Source: Aestuariivirga sp. (GTDB lineage: Bacteria; Pseudomonadota; Alphaproteobacteria; Rhizobiales; Aestuariivirgaceae). Taken from it: 64,000 nt of DNA. Location of the stretch: NCBI RefSeq assembly GCF_020252395.1, contig NZ_JADCDB010000007.1, forward strand, positions 43,620 through 107,619, read 5' to 3'. The notes under the pieces are model-generated. The model searched no databases. It had not been told where the DNA came from and was given only the letters and a program-made list of their open reading frames with translations. Positions 16,939 to 26,018 of the stretch are shown here, piece after piece. Both the position numbers and the translations under genes were made by a program. Position 1 is the first letter of the stretch, and every line of letters begins with the position of its first letter.

Positions 16939-17816
16939 TCGCTTTCGCGGAAGACGTCTCCGGCATCACCGTCTCCTTCGAATTCTTCCCGCCCAAGGGC
17001 GATGCGCAGGAGAGTTTCTGGTCAACCATCGCCAAGCTCGAGACGGTGAACCCCTCTTTCGTCTCCGTCACCTACGGAGCTGGCGGCACCACGCGTGACC
17101 GGACGCTGGAGACCGTGCGCCGCATCGCCTCGGAGACGGCGCTGCGGCCCGCCGCGCACTTGACCTGCGTTGGCGCATCGAAGGCGGAAGTGAACGCCGC
17201 GGTGAATGATTTCGCCGCGGCCGGTGTGCGGCACATCGTGGCGCTGCGCGGCGATCCGCCGGGTGGCGTGGGCACGCGCTTCACGCCGCACCCCGATGGT
17301 TATCGCAACGCCGCCGATCTGGTGCGCGGCATCCGGCAGCTCGGCGATTTCGAGGTCTCGGTTTCGGCCTATCCCGAACGCCACCCCGAATCCGTCTCGA
17401 TCGAGGAAGACTTGGCCTTCATGGCCGACAAGGCCGAACATGGCGCGACGCGGGCCATCTCGCAGTTCTTCTTCCACAACCCCTTTTTCCTCAGGCTCCG
17501 GGACCGCATCGCGGCGCGCGGCATCGATATCGAGCTGGTCCCGGGCATCCTGCCCATCACCTCTTTCGCGCGTGTCAGCGAATTCGCGGCGAAGTGCGGC
17601 GCCCATGTGCCGCCAGCGCTCGCCACCCGCTTCGCCGGCCTTGATGACGAACCCGAGACGCGCAAACTCGTCGCCGCCATGGTCGCCGCCGAACAGGTGG
17701 ACGCGCTGCGGCGCGAGGGCGTCAAGCACTTCCACTTCTACACGCTGAACCGCGCCGACCTCGTCTACGCCATCTGCCGCGTGCTGGGGCTCGGCGCGGA
17801 GAAGAAGGCGGCTTAG
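16935..17816 (+). CDS. metF: 5,10-methylenetetrahydrofolate reductase MetF
   Basis: Flavoprotein that reduces methylene-THF to methyl-THF for methionine synthesis. The 293-residue product starts MIAFAEDVSGITVSFEFFPP, and has VSVTYGAGGTTRDRTL, LTCVGASK, ALRGDPPGG, and QFFFHNPFF, all standard MetF blocks. The ATG at 16935 overlaps the regulator stop. A hairpin at 17827-17853 follows before the convergent GST gene. Confidence 0.96.
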   Translation: MIAFAEDVSGITVSFEFFPPKGDAQESFWSTIAKLETVNPSFVSVTYGAGGTTRDRTLETVRRIASETALRPAAHLTCVGASKAEVNAAVNDFAAAGVRHIVALRGDPPGGVGTRFTPHPDGYRNAADLVRGIRQLGDFEVSVSAYPERHPESVSIEEDLAFMADKAEHGATRAISQFFFHNPFFLRLRDRIAARGIDIELVPGILPITSFARVSEFAAKCGAHVPPALATRFAGLDDEPETRKLVAAMVAAEQVDALRREGVKHFHFYTLNRADLVYAICRVLGLGAEKKAA

Positions 17817-17826
17817 CACTTAATGC

Positions 17827-17853
17827 CCTCTCCCGCCTCTTCTGCGGGAGAGG
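17827..17853. repeat. CTCTCCCGC-type palindromic repeat, possible bidirectional terminator
   Basis: Inverted repeat CCTCTCCCGC / GCGGGAGAGG with a 7-base loop, between the converging metF and GST genes. No clear U-tract. The same arms recur at 47862-47884 and, with variations, at 39401-39424 and 27582-27610. Confidence 0.7.
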
Positions 17854-17860
17854 ACAACAT

Positions 17861-18481
17861 TCACATCCCGTTCCGCTCCCACACCGTCTTCACGGCAGCA
17901 TTCTGCAGCACCGTATCATACATGCGCTTCAGGTTGGGATGCGCGGCGAACAGCACGCCCATGTCCGGCGCCCAGGTGCACATCATGGCGGCATAGATGT
18001 CGACGGCGCTGAGTCTGCCCAGCATGAACGTCTTCTCGCCCAGCGCAGCGGCGTAGATGGCGAATTCCTGCGCCATCATCTCGGCGGCCCGCGTCTTGAC
18101 GCCCTCCGCGCCATTGGCATCCGTGGTGAAGTGCTGCGGATAGAACAGTCGCAGGTCACTCGTATATAGCGCTGCCGCGAGATAGACCTGCCAGCGCAGG
18201 AACTGGGCGCGGCCCGCCTCGCCCGGCAACGGCGCCAACCCCGCCTCGGGAAACTGTTCGGCGATGTAGATCATCATCGCCGCACTCTCGGTCATCACGC
18301 TGCCGTCGGGCAGCACAAGGGTGGGCACCTCGGCTTTGGGATTGATGGCGCGGAAGAAGTCCTCGAACGAGCCGTCTTCTTTGCGGTTCAGCACGATCAC
18401 CTCATAGGTCGCGCCACAGGCGGCGAGCAGTGCCTCGACGGCCATCGATCCGGCCTGGTTGCGGGCATAGAGCGTGTACAT
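17861..18481 (-). CDS. Glutathione S-transferase family protein
   Basis: A 206-residue cytoplasmic protein with a thioredoxin-like N-terminal domain (MYTLYARNQAGSMAVEALL; NPKAEVPTLVLPDGSVMTESAAM, with the cis-Pro and the ES pair that bind glutathione) and an all-helical C-terminal domain. Substrate is not predictable. It converges with metF and diverges from the acyltransferase gene. Confidence 0.88.
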   Translation of the reverse strand: MYTLYARNQAGSMAVEALLAACGATYEVIVLNRKEDGSFEDFFRAINPKAEVPTLVLPDGSVMTESAAMMIYIAEQFPEAGLAPLPGEAGRAQFLRWQVYLAAALYTSDLRLFYPQHFTTDANGAEGVKTRAAEMMAQEFAIYAAALGEKTFMLGRLSAVDIYAAMMCTWAPDMGVLFAAHPNLKRMYDTVLQNAAVKTVWERNGM

Positions 18482-18641
18482 TCAGCCTCCCTGGACATTT
18501 GAGGCGGCAAGTCTGGCCGCACTGCGCGGCCAGGGCAATGCTCACGCCCGGCTGTTCACAGTTTTGCAGCCGTCACATGCCCGTCACGGGGCAGGCGAAA
18601 GGTTGCGGCATCATATTGCTGCGAGAAAACGGCTTGATTCC

Positions 18642-19643
18642 ATGGCGGAACTCCCCTTCTTCGATGTGTCTCCATTGCATGAACACGCGCGAAGTGCGAT
18701 GGATGGGTGGAATTATGACGTCCGGCCGCCCATGCCAAAGAGCATCGCACTCGCCCCCAAGAAGGTCCGCTTCAGCTATTCCACCGCTGATCAGCCGGTG
18801 CTGCAGCGGGCGGTGATCCAGGCCATCGAGAAGATTGGCGGCCAGCGCAAGCTCAAGAAGCTCTATCTCCAGCATCAGAAAAACCTGAAGGACGGCCAGA
18901 ACTTCTTCGATTCCGCCCTGCGCCTGCTGCGCATGAAACTGGACTATGACGAGGCGGCACTTGCCCGCACGCCGAAGACAGGCCCCGTGCTCTTCATCGC
19001 CAACCACCCCTACGGCGTCTTGGACGGCATCACGCTGACCTGGCTTGCCACCAAGGTGAGGCCTGACACCAAGGTGCTGGCGAATGACGTGCTTTGCCAG
19101 GCCCCCGAGGCCGCGGGAAACCTCTTACCCGTCGCCTTCGCCCCCACCCGCGAGGCGCGCGAGACCAATGTCCGCTCCCGCATCGAGGCGCAGGCCTGGC
19201 TGCGCGCCGGCCATGCCATCGGCATCTTCCCCGGCGGCGGCGTCTCGACCTCCGAAAAGCCCTTGAAGGGCCCGGCGGTGGACCTGCCCTGGGCGCCCTT
19301 CACGGCGAAGCTGCTGCGCGGGTCGAAGGCCACCGTAGTGCCGGTTTTCTTCGTCGGCCAGAATTCGCGGCTGTTCCAGCTGGCAAGCCACCTGAGCCTC
19401 ACGCTCCGCCTGTCGCTGGTGTTCCGCGAAACCGCCCGGCGCATCGGCTCCAGGCTCAAGATCCGGGTGGGCGAGCCCATCCCCTTCGAGGAGATCGCCC
19501 ATATCGAGGACCGCGCCGAACTGGTGATGGAACTGAGAAAGCGCACCTTCGCCCTGGCCCGGCCCGAAGACATCAAGGGCTCGAACCTCAACCTCCACCT
19601 GCGCGAGGCGAAGATCGCGGGAGGGCGAAAGCCGGACGAGTGA
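18642..19643 (+). CDS. PlsC-type lysophospholipid/glycerol acyltransferase
   Basis: Predicted membrane-associated acyltransferase. The 333-residue protein has the catalytic block ANHPYGVLDG with His122 and Asp128, an HX5D spacing seen in a subgroup of this superfamily (relatives of ornithine-lipid and hemolysin-like acyltransferases) rather than the usual HX4D. The second block IGIFPGGGVST and the proline-containing TVVPVFFVGQNS follow. The frame is open to 18474, but the ATG at 18642 begins the plausible protein. Substrate unknown. Confidence 0.83.
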   Translation: MAELPFFDVSPLHEHARSAMDGWNYDVRPPMPKSIALAPKKVRFSYSTADQPVLQRAVIQAIEKIGGQRKLKKLYLQHQKNLKDGQNFFDSALRLLRMKLDYDEAALARTPKTGPVLFIANHPYGVLDGITLTWLATKVRPDTKVLANDVLCQAPEAAGNLLPVAFAPTREARETNVRSRIEAQAWLRAGHAIGIFPGGGVSTSEKPLKGPAVDLPWAPFTAKLLRGSKATVVPVFFVGQNSRLFQLASHLSLTLRLSLVFRETARRIGSRLKIRVGEPIPFEEIAHIEDRAELVMELRKRTFALARPEDIKGSNLNLHLREAKIAGGRKPDE

Positions 19644-19743
19644 TCCGCATCACGGCATTTAGAGCGGCAGGTAGCTTAAACCTTCCTCAATCGAGTTATG
19701 GTGCTGTTTCTGGCACGTCGATGGCTTACCGAAGGTGATTCCC

Positions 19744-20292
19744 GTGCGCCGCTTCCTCGCTGCTCTGACAGTTCTCCTCATCTCCACCCTTGCCTGCCTC
19801 ACCGGCGCCGAGGCGGCAAGCTGCCCGGCGGAGTCCTTTGTGAGAAACGCCGGCCAGGCCTATGACCGGGCGGCCGCTGCCGGCTCTCCCTCCGCCTTCG
19901 CCAGCGCCGCCGCGCGCTATTCCGACCTGCGCGCGCTCAGCTTGTTCGCGCTGGGCAAATACCGCAATGACCTGCCGAAATCGCGCGAGGCCGAATATCT
20001 GAGCCTGACCCGCCGCTTCATCGGCGAAACGCTCAAGGAATATGGCCAAGGCCTGAGCGGCGGCATCGCGGACATCCTCGACTGCGACTCCGCCGGAGGC
20101 GTCTTAACCGTCACCGCCCGCTCCGCCTCGGGCAAGAAGATCGTTTTCCGCCTCGCCAAGGCCGGCGGCGGCTATACCGTGAAGGACGTCAACATGCAGG
20201 GCATCTGGCTCGCCCAGCAGATGCGCTCCAAGTTCACCGCCACCATTTCGCGCAAAGGCATCGACGGTCTCTTCGCCTATCTCGGCAGCTGA
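19744..20292 (+). CDS. MlaC-like (Ttg2D) periplasmic lipid-binding protein, copy 3
   Basis: A third MlaC-family member in the window, about 182 residues, with a signal peptide ending near GAEAAS, then YSDLRALSLFALGKYRNDLPKSREAEY, VFRLAKAGGGYTVKDVNMQGIWL and a C-terminal FTATISRKGIDGLF. Two GTG starts are possible, at 19735 and 19744; the second is preferred because the ribosome-binding GAAGG lies about eight bases before it. It is on the opposite strand to copies 1 and 2 and about 4 kb away. Two cysteines (Cys in AASCP and in LDCDS) distinguish it from them. Confidence 0.8.
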   Translation: MRRFLAALTVLLISTLACLTGAEAASCPAESFVRNAGQAYDRAAAAGSPSAFASAAARYSDLRALSLFALGKYRNDLPKSREAEYLSLTRRFIGETLKEYGQGLSGGIADILDCDSAGGVLTVTARSASGKKIVFRLAKAGGGYTVKDVNMQGIWLAQQMRSKFTATISRKGIDGLFAYLGS

Positions 20293-20399
20293 ACCGGAGG
20301 CTCAGCGCAGGCCCACCATGAACAGCCGCGGAAAGCCAAGCCGGCCTCCGCCCCGCCCCCCGCTGGCCTGGGCCACCGAACGGCCTTATGTGTCTTGCC

Positions 20400-21284
20400 A
20401 TGCGTGACCTGCCGCCCCTTACCACCATCCGCGTCTTCGATGCCGCCGCCCGCCACCAGAACCTCAGCCGCGCGGCGGAGGAGCTGAACATGACGCAGTC
20501 GGCGGTCAGCTACCAGATCAAGCAGATCGAGGCCTTCGTCGGCGCTCCCCTTTTCGTGCGCGAGGCGCGCGGCGTCAGGCTCAACCAGCGCGGCGAGCAA
20601 TTGGCCCCCATGGTGCAGGCGGCCCTCGCCAGCCTGTCACGCGCCTTCCGCGCGGTGTCCGACAGGGCGCATTCGGTGCTGACCATCTCCACCATGCAAA
20701 CCATTGCCGGCAACTGGCTCGCCCCGCGCATCGGCTCCTTCCAGATGCTGCATCCGGATTTCGCGGTCAGGCTCGACATCTCGGCAACGCTCGCGGACTT
20801 CGCGGCCGACGGCATCGACGTCGCGATCCGTTCGGGCAGCGGCGACTGGCCCGGCCTCGAGTCACACCTCCTCTTCGATCAGACCTTCACCGCCGTTGCG
20901 AGCCCGGCCTACCTCGCCCGTGAGGGCAAGCCGCGCACGCCCGCCGATATGCTGGGCCACGTCCTCATCGCACCGTCGGATGAATGGTGGGACATCTGGT
21001 TCCGCGCCGCAGGCGTTGCCACGCCCATCACCTTTACGAGGCCCGGCATCGACGTCGAAACCCAGCAAATGGCCGCGAGCGTGGCGCTCGCCGGCCACGG
21101 CATCGCCATCATCACCCCCCGCTTCGAGGCCCAGAGCTTCGCCGCGGGAAAGCTCGTCCAGCTCTTCGGCATCACCGCCACATCGGGCGAAGGCTATTAC
21201 CTCGCCTACCCGCGCGAACACCGCAGGACCGCCAAGATCAGGCTGTTCAGGGACTGGGTGCTGAAGGAAGCCGCGTCAGCCTGA
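20400..21284 (+). CDS. LysR-family transcriptional regulator, GcvA-like
   Basis: A 294-residue DNA-binding regulator: winged helix at about 5-65 (FDAAARHQNLSRAAEELN, TQSAVSYQIKQIE) and a periplasmic-binding-like effector domain from about 90 to 290. The sequence style, including DLPPLTTIRVF at the start, is that of the GcvA subgroup. No target can be read from the site; the gene converges on the EVE-domain gene. Confidence 0.88.
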   Translation: MRDLPPLTTIRVFDAAARHQNLSRAAEELNMTQSAVSYQIKQIEAFVGAPLFVREARGVRLNQRGEQLAPMVQAALASLSRAFRAVSDRAHSVLTISTMQTIAGNWLAPRIGSFQMLHPDFAVRLDISATLADFAADGIDVAIRSGSGDWPGLESHLLFDQTFTAVASPAYLAREGKPRTPADMLGHVLIAPSDEWWDIWFRAAGVATPITFTRPGIDVETQQMAASVALAGHGIAIITPRFEAQSFAAGKLVQLFGITATSGEGYYLAYPREHRRTAKIRLFRDWVLKEAASA

Positions 21285-21698
21285 CATGGCTTGCGCGATC
21301 ATGTCCATGCTCGCCGCATCGATGGCGAGCAAGCCGAAGCGCAGCTTCACCCCCCAGCCGGGCCCTGCCAGCACGAAGCGCGGATCGGCTCGCAGGCGGT
21401 GGATGGGAACGGCACGGTCCGAAATCCAGCCGACACGCCGCCGCCAGGGGCGGAAGTCCGGCGCCATTTCCACCTGTTCGAGCACCTCATCAGCCACCAC
21501 GCCGAAGGCTGTAACGCTCCTGAGCGTGGCAGGGCCGCCCATCAGCGGGCCCGGCGAATAATAGGCAATACGGTCGCCCGCGCGGAGCCGCCGCAGCGGC
21601 GCGTTCTTGCCGTGGCACACCTGCATGAAGCCGCCCTCAAAGCCGCGCGCCACATGTTCCGCACTGGCCACCGCCAGCCAGTCGCGCCGGGCGCTCAC
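21276..21698 (-). CDS. EVE/PUA-like domain protein
   Basis: A 140-residue cytoplasmic protein made of a single EVE (PUA-like) domain: WLAVASAEHVARGFEGGFMQ at the start, then RLRAGDRIAYYSPG and WISDRAVPIHRLR. EVE proteins bind modified nucleobases in nucleic acids. The GTG at 21698 overlaps the SRPBCC stop (GTGA), which fixes the start. Its end overlaps the convergent LysR gene by nine bases. Confidence 0.75.
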   Translation of the reverse strand: MSARRDWLAVASAEHVARGFEGGFMQVCHGKNAPLRRLRAGDRIAYYSPGPLMGGPATLRSVTAFGVVADEVLEQVEMAPDFRPWRRRVGWISDRAVPIHRLRADPRFVLAGPGWGVKLRFGLLAIDAASMDMIAQAMSG

Positions 21699-22117
21699 CT
21701 GCGCTCCGCAAAGGCAGCCAGGTCCTGCGCATGGGCGGCCGCCGCCTCCTCCAGCGGCGCGGCGATCAGCCTGTCCCACATCAAGGCCAGAAGGCCCCGC
21801 GTCTCGACGCGCACGCAAACGCGTGTGCCGCGGCCGTCCGCCGGAAGCAGGCGATAGGCGGTGCGCATGCGCGCCAGCGGCAGGCGCGCGCTTACGGCGA
21901 AGTGACGTGGGCCATCGCACGCCTCGACCCGCATCGTCACTGCGGGCCCGCTCTTCGGCTTGAGGCGGAAAGCGGTGCCTGCGCGCACCGCCTGGCCATC
22001 ATGATCGATGCGCTCAAGTGCCAGGTCCCACTCCGGCCAGGAGCCGATATCGGCCAAAGCGGCGAACAGCCGCTCGGGGCTTGTCTCGACGGTGCTTTCG
22101 AAATCGCGTGTGGGCAT
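21695..22117 (-). CDS. SRPBCC (START-like) family protein
   Basis: A 140-residue protein with the hydrophobic-ligand-binding helix-grip pattern: TVETSPERLFAALADIGSWPEWD at the start and a long C-terminal helix (LEEAAAAHAQDLAAFAER). Ligand unknown. It is coupled to the EVE gene and lies 60 bases downstream of the WYL regulator, suggesting that the regulator controls this pair. Confidence 0.82.
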   Translation of the reverse strand: MPTRDFESTVETSPERLFAALADIGSWPEWDLALERIDHDGQAVRAGTAFRLKPKSGPAVTMRVEACDGPRHFAVSARLPLARMRTAYRLLPADGRGTRVCVRVETRGLLALMWDRLIAAPLEEAAAAHAQDLAAFAERR

Positions 22118-22177
22118 GGCGCTCTCCTGTTGTGGAGATGCTATCGCATGGCGCTGACAGTTTCTGTCAGGAGCGGA

Positions 22178-22870
22178 TCAGCCGGGGTCCGGCGCGCCGA
22201 CCGCCTCGCGCCAGGCGCGCATCAGCGTGGCGCGGCGCTTCGGCAGGCGCTCCTCCAGCAGCTCGGCGGCGGCGATGCGGTCCAGCCGGAAGGAGCGGAA
22301 GTCCTGGCGGAGCTCGCACCAGGCTGCCAGAATCTGCGCCTCATCGAAAAATGCCAGCGCCACGGGCCACACGATGCGCGTCGTCACCGCCATGTTTCTG
22401 TCGCGGTAGCGAAGCCGCAGCTTGCGTTCCTCGCGCAGGGCCTGACGCAGCATCGGCATGGACACGCGAACGTCATCCACGTCACTGCGAGGGGCTACGG
22501 CCAGACCGGACTCCTCCATCAGCCGCCGCCGCTCCGGCGGCAGCACGGCGGCGAGCTTGGCCAGCGCATTGTCCGAGGCTTCCGCAAGCTCCTCATCCCC
22601 CTCCTGCGCCGCAAGCTGAAGGCCAAGCACCAGGGCATCGATCTCCGCATCGCTGAACATCAGGGGCGGCAGCATGAAGCCGCCATCCAGTACATAGCCC
22701 TGCCCCGGGCCACCGCGGATGGCAGCCCCCTCCGTCACGAGTGTGGCGATATCACGGTAGATGGTGCGCTCCGACACGCCGAGTTCATCCGCAAGCACCG
22801 CCGCTGCCACCGGCCGCCGCCGGCGGCGCAGCGACTGGATGATGGCGAGGAGCCTGGTGGAGCGGGTCAC
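22178..22870 (-). CDS. YafY-family regulator (HTH_11 plus WYL domain)
   Basis: A 230-residue regulator with an N-terminal winged helix (LADELGVSERTIYRDIATL) and a WYL-type C-terminal domain (RLRYRDRN, WPVALAFFDEAQILAAWCELRQDFRSFRLDRI). WYL domains sense ligands, sometimes nucleic acids. GTG start, six bases after the upstream L,D-transpeptidase stop, so the two may share a transcript. Confidence 0.87.
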   Translation of the reverse strand: MTRSTRLLAIIQSLRRRRRPVAAAVLADELGVSERTIYRDIATLVTEGAAIRGGPGQGYVLDGGFMLPPLMFSDAEIDALVLGLQLAAQEGDEELAEASDNALAKLAAVLPPERRRLMEESGLAVAPRSDVDDVRVSMPMLRQALREERKLRLRYRDRNMAVTTRIVWPVALAFFDEAQILAAWCELRQDFRSFRLDRIAAAELLEERLPKRRATLMRAWREAVGAPDPG

Positions 22871-22876
22871 GCGTGC

Positions 22877-23491
22877 CTAGTACTCCAGCACCACCACCTT
22901 GGTGCCAAGCTGGACGCGGTTGTAAAGGTCGATGATATCGACGTTCAAGAGGCTCACGCAGCCCGCGGTCTTCTTGCGCCCGATCATCGAGGGGTCATAG
23001 GTGCCGTGGATGCGGTAGATGGTGTCGACGTCACCCTGATAGAGATAGAGGGCGCGCGCGCCCATCGGGTTTTCGGGGCCACCCGGCATGCCGCCCGGCA
23101 CGTATTTCACCAGCTTGGGGAATTCCGCGATGTGCTCGGGCGTCGGTGTCCAGGTCGGCCATTTTTCCATGCGGCCGATGGTGGCCTGCCCGGACCAGGT
23201 CCGGCCCTGCTTGCCCACCGACGCGCCATAGCGGATCGCCTCGCCGTTCCCCAGCACGAAATAGAGGAAGCGCGCCTTGGGATCGACCACGATGGTTCCG
23301 GGCGCTTCCGAAGTGTTGTACGCCATCTGCTTGCGGCGATATTTGTATTCGACCTTGCGCTCGTCGTCTTTCACCGGGAAGGGCTCCTGGCTCAGGTCCG
23401 GCGCGGGAACATCATCGGCAAGCGCCGGGGTCGCGGCGGCGGCGGCGGCGGCGGCAAGCGAGGCAAGGAACAGGCGGCGGGAGAGGGTCAT
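22877..23491 (-). CDS. L,D-transpeptidase (YkuD domain), copy 2
   Basis: Periplasmic enzyme that forms 3-3 peptidoglycan cross-links or attaches proteins to the wall. The 204-residue product has a signal peptide rich in alanine ending at ALAD, and the YkuD catalytic region with His162 in IHGTYDP and the catalytic Cys178 in KKTAGCVSLLN. The usual Ser/Thr-His-Gly-Cys is Thr-Ala-Gly-Cys here, an accepted variant. It lies 103 bases downstream of a second L,D-transpeptidase. Confidence 0.92.
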   Translation of the reverse strand: MTLSRRLFLASLAAAAAAAATPALADDVPAPDLSQEPFPVKDDERKVEYKYRRKQMAYNTSEAPGTIVVDPKARFLYFVLGNGEAIRYGASVGKQGRTWSGQATIGRMEKWPTWTPTPEHIAEFPKLVKYVPGGMPGGPENPMGARALYLYQGDVDTIYRIHGTYDPSMIGRKKTAGCVSLLNVDIIDLYNRVQLGTKVVVLEY

Positions 23492-23594
23492 GGCATCCGA
23501 GTCGCGAGGGTTGAAAGTCCGGGCTTCCTAGCACGCGCCGCCGGCGGCGTCATCCACCTCTGCTCCCGGTCTCCCGCAGGCGCGATCGAAGGCT

Positions 23595-24194
23595 TTAAGC
23601 GGCAGGCAGCACCACCACGCGCGTGCCGATAGGGACACGGTCATAGAGATGGACGGCGTCGATGTTCAGCATGCTGATGCAGCCGGACGTGACCCGCCGC
23701 CCGATGCCGGTGGGCCGGTTGGTGCCGTGGATGCGGTAGAGCGTGTCGGCATCGCCCTGATAGAGATACATGGCGCGCGCTCCCAGCGGATTGTCCGCGC
23801 CGCCCGGCATTCCATCGGGCTCGTATCTGATCAGCTTCGGAAATTGCGCCAGCCGCTCCGGAGAAGGGTGCCACACGGGCCATTCCGCCTTGCGCTTGAT
23901 GACGGCCTCGCCCGACCAGAGCTTCTGGCGAATGCCCACGCCCACGCCATAGCGCGTGGCCGTGCCGGGGCCGGTGATGAAATAGAGGAACCGCTGCGGC
24001 GTATCCACGACGATCGTGCCGGGCGGCTCCGCCGTCTCATACGACACGTCGCGCCGCCGGAACCGGTAAGGCACCTGCTGGGCCTCCGAGGCGAAAACCG
24101 GCGCAACCTCCTCCGCCCGAAGGCCAGCGGTCCCGCCCGCCAAGCATCCCGCCGCAAAACCGAGTTTAAGCACTGCCCGCCGGTCGAGAGACAT
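23595..24194 (-). CDS. L,D-transpeptidase (YkuD domain), copy 1
   Basis: A 199-residue paralogue of the following gene with a signal segment at about 5-26, a catalytic His156 (IHGTNRP) and Cys172 (RRVTSGCISMLN). Length and spacing of motifs match copy 2, so both look active. The ATG at 24194 is preferred to one 12 bases upstream because it starts directly into DRRAVLKLGF. Two tandem copies suggest specialised roles or regulation. Confidence 0.91.
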   Translation of the reverse strand: MSLDRRAVLKLGFAAGCLAGGTAGLRAEEVAPVFASEAQQVPYRFRRRDVSYETAEPPGTIVVDTPQRFLYFITGPGTATRYGVGVGIRQKLWSGEAVIKRKAEWPVWHPSPERLAQFPKLIRYEPDGMPGGADNPLGARAMYLYQGDADTLYRIHGTNRPTGIGRRVTSGCISMLNIDAVHLYDRVPIGTRVVVLPAA

Positions 24195-24279
24195 GGCCAC
24201 CTCCATGCCGTAAGAAATCGTTCAGAAATGCGCCGAAATTTCGTCAAGGCGTGCTGAACCATCACCCGTGAGTCCGGAA

Positions 24280-25935
24280 CTACCTTGCAAACTGCTTGTA
24301 CTTGATGCGCTTCGGCATCACGCTGTCCTCGCCCAGGCGGCGCTTCTTGTCTTCCTCGTAGTCCTGGAAGTTGCCCTCAAACCATTCCACATGGCTGTCG
24401 CCCTCGAAGGCGAGGATGTGGGTGGCCAGACGGTCGAGGAACATGCGGTCGTGGCTGATGACCACCGCGCAGCCCGCGAAATCCTCCAGCGCCTCTTCAA
24501 GCGCCGCCAGCGTTTCGGTGTCGAGGTCGTTGGTCGGCTCGTCGAGGAGCAGCACATTGGCGCCTGACTTCAGCATCTTGGCCAGATGCACGCGGTTGCG
24601 CTGCCCGCCCGAGAGGTTGCCCACCTTCTGCTGCTGGTCCGCGCCCTTGAAGTTGAAGGCCCCCGTATAGGCGCGCGAATTCATCTCGCGCTTGCCCAGA
24701 TAGATCACGTCGTTGCCGCCGGAGATTTCCTGCCAGACCGTCTTATCGGGATCCAAGGAATCGCGCGACTGGTCGACATAGCCCAGATGCACGCTCTCGC
24801 CGATGGTGATGGCGCCCTTGTCCGGCTTCTCCTGCCCCGTCAGCATACGGAACAATGTCGTCTTGCCGGCCCCGTTCGGGCCGATGATGCCCACGATGCC
24901 GCCGGGGGGAAGCTTGAACGACAGATTGTCGATCAGCAGCCGGTCGCCATAGGCCTTGCTGAGGCCCTCGACATTGATCACCGTATTGCCCAGCCGCTCG
25001 CCCGGCGGAATGATGATTTGCGCGGTCGTGGACTTCAGGCGGTCTTCGTTCACCTTCAGCAGCTCGTCATAGGCCTTGATGCGGGCCTTGGACTTGGCCT
25101 GCCGCGCCTTGGGGCTGGCGGAAATCCACGCCGACTCGCGCGCCAGCGCCTTCTCGCGCGCCGCATCCTCGCGCGATTCCTGCGCGAAGCGCTTGGCCTT
25201 CTGGCCAAGATAGGCGGAATAATTGCCTTCATAGGGAATGCCGCGGCCGCGGTCGAGCTCGAGAATCCAGCCCGTCACATTGTCCAGGAAGTAGCGGTCA
25301 TGGGTGACGATCATGATGGCGCCCGGATAGTCGCGCAGGTGATGCTCCAGCCAGTTCACAGACTCCGCGTCCAAATGGTTGGTCGGTTCGTCGAGCAGCA
25401 GCAGGTCAGGCTTCCGGAGCAGCAGCTGGGTCAGCGCCACGCGGCGCTTCTCGCCGCCGGAGAGATTGTCGATCTGCGCATCCCCCGGCGGGCAGCGCAG
25501 CGCATCCATCGCCTGCTCCACCTGGGAGTCGAGGTCCCACAGATTCTGGGCATCGATCACATCCTGCAGCTTGCCGGCCTTCTCGGCGTTCTCGTCATTA
25601 TAGTCGGCCATCAGCGCATTGTATTCGTCGAGGATCGCCTTCTTATGGGCCACCCCCTCCATGACGTTGCCCATGACGTCGAGGGCCGGGTCGAGTTCCG
25701 GCTCCTGCTGCAGGTAACCGACCGTCGCGCCGTCGGCCAGCCAGGCCTCGCCGTTCCACTCCTTGTCGATGCCCGCCATGATGCGCAGCAGGGTGGACTT
25801 GCCCGAGCCGTTGGGCCCGAGGATGCCGATCTTGGCATCGGGGTAGAAGGAGAGGTGAATGTTCTCCAGCACCTTCTTGCCGCCGGCATAGGCCTTGGTG
25901 AGGCCCTGCATGTGATAGATGAACTGACGGGCCAT
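24280..25935 (-). CDS. ettA: Energy-dependent translational throttle protein EttA (ABC-F)
   Basis: ABC-F ATPase that binds the ribosomal E site and gates the first elongation step according to ATP/ADP ratio. The 551-residue protein has two ABC domains: Walker [10 protein letters not shown] at 40-48 with signature LSGGEKRR, and GPNGAGKTT with LSGGQRNR in the second. Both have the ABC-F [11 protein letters not shown] Walker B. The arm and linker are of the EttA type, and length matches the family. It stands alone. Confidence 0.96.
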   Translation of the reverse strand: MARQFIYHMQGLTKAYAGGKKVLENIHLSFYPDAKIGILGPNGSGKSTLLRIMAGIDKEWNGEAWLADGATVGYLQQEPELDPALDVMGNVMEGVAHKKAILDEYNALMADYNDENAEKAGKLQDVIDAQNLWDLDSQVEQAMDALRCPPGDAQIDNLSGGEKRRVALTQLLLRKPDLLLLDEPTNHLDAESVNWLEHHLRDYPGAIMIVTHDRYFLDNVTGWILELDRGRGIPYEGNYSAYLGQKAKRFAQESREDAAREKALARESAWISASPKARQAKSKARIKAYDELLKVNEDRLKSTTAQIIIPPGERLGNTVINVEGLSKAYGDRLLIDNLSFKLPPGGIVGIIGPNGAGKTTLFRMLTGQEKPDKGAITIGESVHLGYVDQSRDSLDPDKTVWQEISGGNDVIYLGKREMNSRAYTGAFNFKGADQQQKVGNLSGGQRNRVHLAKMLKSGANVLLLDEPTNDLDTETLAALEEALEDFAGCAVVISHDRMFLDRLATHILAFEGDSHVEWFEGNFQDYEEDKKRRLGEDSVMPKRIKYKQFAR

Positions 25936-26018
25936 CGTGTAAGATCTCTTTCAGCACTGAGGGATTTGCGCCGCTTCTAGCCGATCGGCGCGCTCTCCCG
26001 CAAGCCGGGAAAAGACGT

